From JBBDYH01 sp040901795 (GTDB taxonomy: Bacteria > Planctomycetota > Planctomycetia > Pirellulales > JALHPA01): DNA of 23,936 nucleotides. Each line of letters starts with the position of its first letter. The stretch's first letter is position 1. The stretch is taken from NCBI GenBank assembly GCA_040901795.1, contig JBBDYH010000084.1, positions 1 to 23,936 on the forward strand, given 5' to 3'. The notes under the pieces are model-generated. The model worked only from the letters and a program-made list of their open reading frames with translations. It did not search any database and had not been told where the DNA came from. The position numbers and the translations under genes are program-made. This document shows, piece after piece, positions 20,837 to 23,936 of this stretch.

Positions 20837-21673
20837 CTACGCATCCTCCTGGTCTATGCACTTGCTGGGTGGGGAAGCCTGATTGGCCCAGCTCGCGCCG
20901 GGCTTGTTTTGTTCGGATGTTCCGCCGTGCGGCGGGGGGAAGCCGCCGATCGCGGTGTGCTCCGCCGCTGAACGACGGCGCAGAGCTTCGGCTCGCGGCA
21001 GCTCGTCCAAATGCCGCAGGCCGAAAACCTGCAAAAAGCGCTTCGTAGTCCCATACATCAACGGCCGGCCCAAGTCGTCGGCGCGACCCGAAATCCGTAC
21101 CAAATCCCGCTCCATCAACTGCCGGAGAATGTCGCCGGACTGCACACCACGAATGGCCTCGACTTCTGCACGCAAGACCGGTTGCCGATAGGCCACGACG
21201 GCCAAGGTCTCCAGCGCCGGCGCGCTGAGTCGCATTTCGACGGCGGTCTGCAATAGCCTTTTGAGCCACGGTCCAAACCGCGGCCTGGTCATGAGTTGGA
21301 AGCCGCCAGCCAGCTCCTCGACGCGGAAAGCGCTGGCCGATTCGTCAAACATGCGATTCAAATGGCGAATTAATGTACGCGCTTCGGTTCCATCCGCCAA
21401 GTTAACCAACTGAGCAATTTTTCGGCTGGACAGCGGCTCCCGCGCCACAAACAAAGCCGCCTCCAGTCGTGCTAATCGCTCGTCTCGCCAAGTGAGACCG
21501 CGAACTTCGCTGGATCGCTCGGCGCGGAGCGACTGGTTGGGGGGCGAGTCGCACCTTTGCCAAAGTCTTCGCCAACCCGTGCTGGCTTGACCAAACCAAA
21601 CTTCATTGCCCAGGGGCGCGACGCCATCGAACGGTGAGGCGCCTCGGGACACTCCTTGGAAACCACCGCCCAT
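20837..21673 (-). CDS. scpB: Segregation and condensation protein B
   Basis: 278 residues from the ATG at 21671-21673, which has GAGGAG four bases upstream and a promoter at a fitting distance; the frame runs on to 21730 without support. ScpB binds ScpA and SMC in the condensin-like complex for chromosome compaction and segregation. The core, about residues 60-230, has the two winged-helix parts: RLARLEAALFVAREPLSSRK, RVEELAGGFQLMTRPRFGPW, and LSAPALETLAVVAYRQPVLR followed by AEVEAIRG and DDLGRPLMYGTT. The N-terminal extension (about 55 residues) and C-terminal tail (about 45 residues, Gly/Pro/Ser-rich) are longer than in typical ScpB. scpA is not in the window. Confidence 0.93.
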   Translation of the reverse strand: MGGGFQGVSRGASPFDGVAPLGNEVWFGQASTGWRRLWQRCDSPPNQSLRAERSSEVRGLTWRDERLARLEAALFVAREPLSSRKIAQLVNLADGTEARTLIRHLNRMFDESASAFRVEELAGGFQLMTRPRFGPWLKRLLQTAVEMRLSAPALETLAVVAYRQPVLRAEVEAIRGVQSGDILRQLMERDLVRISGRADDLGRPLMYGTTKRFLQVFGLRHLDELPRAEALRRRSAAEHTAIGGFPPPHGGTSEQNKPGASWANQASPPSKCIDQEDA

Positions 21674-21701
21674 GCCGCTCCTCGCCGTGGGAAAGCCGCG
21701 T

Positions 21702-21730
21702 ATTATGCGCCGCATCGCCACGCGCCGCAA
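21702..21730 (-). promoter_or_regulatory. Promoter for scpB
   Basis: On the minus strand TTGCGG (21725-21730), 17-bp spacer, then CATAAT (21702-21707). Transcription would begin near 21695, 22 nt before the chosen ATG, which supports that start. Confidence 0.45.
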
Positions 21731-21814
21731 CGCGCTTAGCAGGCCAGTAAAGCCGATTGAGAAAGGTTCGGCAAGGGGGGCAGGCTACCGTGCCCAAGGC
21801 CGCGTTTTGGCCGC

Positions 21815-22489
21815 CTAGCGATCCAGGTGCAGTCGCGAGCCTTCGACCTGTCGAACCACTTGGTTCATCGCCGCAAGCGGGTCGCGATCGACGGCGAAGA
21901 AGGCCAGTATTTGCTCGGGCTGGCTGCCGGTGGCGACCTTGCAAACGAACCGATATTGGTCCCCGGTCGGGCCTAATGTTTCCAGAAGATAATAGGTCGC
22001 GCCCAAGGCTCGAAGCCGCGTTTCGGCGGACCTGAAGTAGTCTGGCGGAAAGTGGACGGCGTTTGATTCATTAGGGCGCGAATCAGACATCGCCTGGCGA
22101 TCTGGGCCCGGTCCAGAAACATCCACCTGGTGAGCGATTGTGGCGATTGCCGGACCTGTCGACGCAATGTCGGCCCCGGCGGTTCGCACGTCAAGCGAAT
22201 GGCTTAGAGCCGCCGCCTTTGGAGCGGCCTTGGGTGCAGGGCTCAGTGCTGCGGTCGAATCCTCCGCCGGCGAGCTGGCGGGCGGTCCCATCAGTCCCGG
22301 ACGGAATACCGGCGCATCGCTCGAGCCGGTGCTGGTGGGTGCGACCTTCGCCGGTGAGCTCGTGAAATCGCGAATGAGCGACTTCACAACATCGGGCGCG
22401 TTTTTCCCGCAGATTGCAACGACGGGCACGGCGATCAGACAGACCAGAAGAACCGTGGCGCGAATCGCCATCACTGCCGAGTTCTGCAT
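21815..22489 (-). CDS. Membrane-anchored or exported hypothetical protein (224 aa)
   Basis: 224 residues from the ATG at 22487-22489, preceded by GGGAGGGG; ten further in-frame codons upstream are unlikely. One hydrophobic segment near the start (MAIRATVLLVCLIAVPVVAI) acts as anchor or signal. A long Ala/Pro/Ser-rich linker (about 45-145) follows, then a compact C-terminal domain of about 75 residues (DYFRSAETRLRALGATYYLL, DQYRFVCKVA, ILAFFAVDRDPLAAMNQVVR). The layout of anchor, flexible linker and small alpha/beta domain suggests a domain held outside the membrane. I do not recognise the family. It is upstream of scpB on the same strand but 141 bp away, and scpB has its own promoter. Confidence 0.8.
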   Translation of the reverse strand: MQNSAVMAIRATVLLVCLIAVPVVAICGKNAPDVVKSLIRDFTSSPAKVAPTSTGSSDAPVFRPGLMGPPASSPAEDSTAALSPAPKAAPKAAALSHSLDVRTAGADIASTGPAIATIAHQVDVSGPGPDRQAMSDSRPNESNAVHFPPDYFRSAETRLRALGATYYLLETLGPTGDQYRFVCKVATGSQPEQILAFFAVDRDPLAAMNQVVRQVEGSRLHLDR

Positions 22490-22590
22490 CGCTTCCCCTC
22501 CCTGGTTATGAGCGACCACTGTGGTGCGGAATGGTAGCAGTGGCGGCCCAGCGCGGCAACGTCAGCCGTCGTGGTAGCGGAATTCGCCAG

Positions 22591-22635
22591 AATGCCCGCC
22601 GGCATTGCCCAGTCCCCGAAGTCTGGCGACTTCGG
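22591..22635 (+). promoter_or_regulatory. Two perfect hairpins in the divergent intergenic region
   Basis: AATGCC-CGCC-GGCATT (22591-22606) and CCGAAGTC-TGGC-GACTTCGG (22616-22635) lie between the divergent gene starts, upstream of the desulfurase -10. They may be operators or an RNA structure of the minus-strand leader; no regulator can be named. Confidence 0.35.
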
Positions 22636-22675
22636 CTGCACCCGAATCCGCGGCGCAGCGCGCCCGGCTGCTCTC

Positions 22676-22681
22676 TATAAT
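22676..22681 (+). promoter_or_regulatory. Consensus -10 (TATAAT) for the cysteine desulfurase gene
   Basis: Perfect TATAAT 35 bp before the ATG, without a clear -35, implying a leader of roughly 29 nt. The absent -35 would fit dependence on an activator. Confidence 0.45.
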
Positions 22682-22716
22682 GATGGACATAACCGTAAGC
22701 ACTTCTCGTTGCGTCG

Positions 22717-23895
22717 ATGCACGTCTTTCTCGATCACAATTCGACCACGCCGGTACTCGACGAAGTTGTCGATTGCATGGTCGAGTGCTACGCCCATGGC
22801 TATGGGAATCCGGCCAGTCAACATGCGGTGGGACGGCAGGCTCGCCGATTAGTTGAGGACGCGCGCGATTGCATCGCCGGGTTACTCGGCGCAAACCTGG
22901 CTGGCCGGCGGCCGGACCGGCTGATCTTTACCAGCGGCGGCACCGAAGCGAACAATCTGGCGATCCTGGGCCTGGCCGGCGAGCGGCAGGGACGATTGGT
23001 CGTGTCGGCAATCGAACATCCCAGCGTATTGGGACCGGCGGAGTTTCTCGCCCAGCGCGGTTGGCAGATCGAGCGGGCGAATGCAGAGCCGACTGGCGTT
23101 GTCGGTATCGATCGATTCGTCGAGTTGCTAGCAGGTGATGGTCCAGGTATCGCCGCGATAATACTGGGCAACAACGAGACGGGCGTGTTGCAGCCGGTGG
23201 CCGAGCTGGCTCGCACGTGCCATGAACGCGGCGTACGGTTGCACACCGATGCCGTCCAGGTGGTCGGCAAGCTGCCGGTAGATTTTGCCGCGCTCGGCGT
23301 GGCGACGTTGGCCTTCTCGGCACACAAGTTTCACGGGCCGCGCGGCATTGGCGGCCTCGTTGTACGCGGCGACATCGAATTGCAGCCAGTTTTCTACGGC
23401 GGTTTTCAACAAGGAGGCTTGCGGCCGGGGACCGAACCGGTGGCGCTGATTGTCGGGATGCAAAAAGCGCTTGAGTTGTGGAGGCGCGATCGTGACCAGC
23501 GTTTACAGCGCATGACCGCGCTGCGCGATCGGTTCGAGGCCGCGCTACGAGGGCGCGTGTCAGGTTTAATTGTCAACGGCGTCGACGCTAAGCGGCTGCC
23601 GCATACCAGCAACGTGTCGTTTCCGGGGCTCGATCGGCGCGCGCTGGCGATGGCGCTCGACCTGGACGGAATTGCTTGCTCGACCGGCTCGGCCTGTGCG
23701 AGCGGCTCCAGCGAGCCATCGCCGGTGCTGATTGCGATGGGTCTGTCGGACGAAGTTGTTGCGGGTAGTTTGCGATTCAGCTTGGGCGCAACCACATCCG
23801 AGGCGGAGATCGATACCGCGATCGAGCGCGTAGTCAGCGTCGTGGAGAGATTAGGAGCACGGAATATTGGGAACACTAATTGTCGATCGCGGTAG
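22717..23895 (+). CDS. Cysteine desulfurase (NifS/IscS family)
   Basis: 392 residues, usual length. A PLP enzyme that takes sulfur from cysteine, giving alanine and a protein persulfide for Fe-S clusters or tRNA thiolation. Class-V aminotransferase features: FLDHNSTTP (4-12), TSGGTEANN (72-80), His101 in SAIEHPSVLGP, ILGNNETGVLQP (149-160), HTDAVQ with Asp178, and the PLP lysine Lys204 in SAHKFHGPRG. The active cysteine is Cys327 in CSTGSACASGSSEPSPVL; the short loop around it fits the IscS/NifS group. No Shine-Dalgarno is visible; the start is set by the conserved N-terminus. No iscU or mnmA follows within the 41 bp left, so the acceptor pathway is unknown. Confidence 0.95.
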   Translation: MHVFLDHNSTTPVLDEVVDCMVECYAHGYGNPASQHAVGRQARRLVEDARDCIAGLLGANLAGRRPDRLIFTSGGTEANNLAILGLAGERQGRLVVSAIEHPSVLGPAEFLAQRGWQIERANAEPTGVVGIDRFVELLAGDGPGIAAIILGNNETGVLQPVAELARTCHERGVRLHTDAVQVVGKLPVDFAALGVATLAFSAHKFHGPRGIGGLVVRGDIELQPVFYGGFQQGGLRPGTEPVALIVGMQKALELWRRDRDQRLQRMTALRDRFEAALRGRVSGLIVNGVDAKRLPHTSNVSFPGLDRRALAMALDLDGIACSTGSACASGSSEPSPVLIAMGLSDEVVAGSLRFSLGATTSEAEIDTAIERVVSVVERLGARNIGNTNCRSR

Positions 23896-23898
23896 GGA

Positions 23899-23914
23899 TG
23901 GCCCTTGCGGGCCA
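23899..23914 (+). terminator. Hairpin behind the cysteine desulfurase gene
   Basis: TGGCCC-TTGC-GGGCCA, a perfect 6-bp GC-rich stem starting 3 bp after the stop codon region. A C-run instead of a U-run follows, so it may stabilise the message and not terminate it. Confidence 0.35.
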
Positions 23915-23936
23915 CCCCCCGCGCAGATCCGTACGT

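Overview
The window looks like chromosomal DNA of a planctomycete, most likely of the Pirellulales type. This rests on high GC, several Tat-exported enzymes of typical planctomycete families (Gfo/Idh/MocA oxidoreductase, sugar-phosphate-isomerase-like TIM barrel, DUF1501), an ECF sigma factor paired with a zinc-ribbon Ser/Thr kinase, and many small hypothetical membrane proteins. The lineage is an inference from gene content; there is no rRNA here.

Region 1 (1-3859, minus strand) is a carbohydrate cluster: a Tat-exported TIM-barrel isomerase, a Tat-exported oxidoreductase and a Sec-exported protein whose 3' end, entering a DUF1080-like domain, is cut by the window edge. All three carry arginine/glycine-rich inserts. 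Region 2 (4025-6239, minus) holds a DUF5615/DUF433 toxin-antitoxin-like pair and a lone DUF1501 protein with a clear promoter. Region 3 (6356-7858) is bounded by a perfect 13-bp inverted repeat and holds only very small genes on the minus strand. These include two paralogous single-pass membrane micro-proteins with a shared C-terminal motif and shared flanks, and one probable frameshifted gene. Region 4 (7934-10401, minus) is an ECF sigma factor - membrane Ser/Thr kinase - 56-residue membrane protein set.

Region 5 (10464-17248, plus) has a 3' esterase remnant, a complete exported esterase, argH overlapping by 4 bp an exported HEAT-repeat protein with a degenerate receiver-like domain, a four-helix-bundle (23S rRNA intervening-sequence-type) protein inside inverted heptamer arrays, and a stand-alone sigma-54 activator. 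Region 6 (17361-20434, plus) holds a Uma2-family nuclease, a short ParD-like antitoxin fragment, and a CcsA/HemX-like membrane protein overlapping hemA by 4 bp (tetrapyrrole synthesis). Region 7 (20445-22489, minus) has scpB, then an extremely acidic protein, and a separate anchored hypothetical protein. A cysteine desulfurase (22717-23895, plus) diverges from it.

The most unusual features are: the intervening-sequence-like unit at 15724-16181, lying outside any rRNA; the RG-rich inserts shared by three neighbouring exported enzymes; the inverted-repeat-bounded micro-protein cluster; and a period-8 repeat element that now encodes the C-terminal tail of the CcsA/HemX-like protein. All positions and translations were read by hand from the sequence; family names come from recognising motifs, not from searches.
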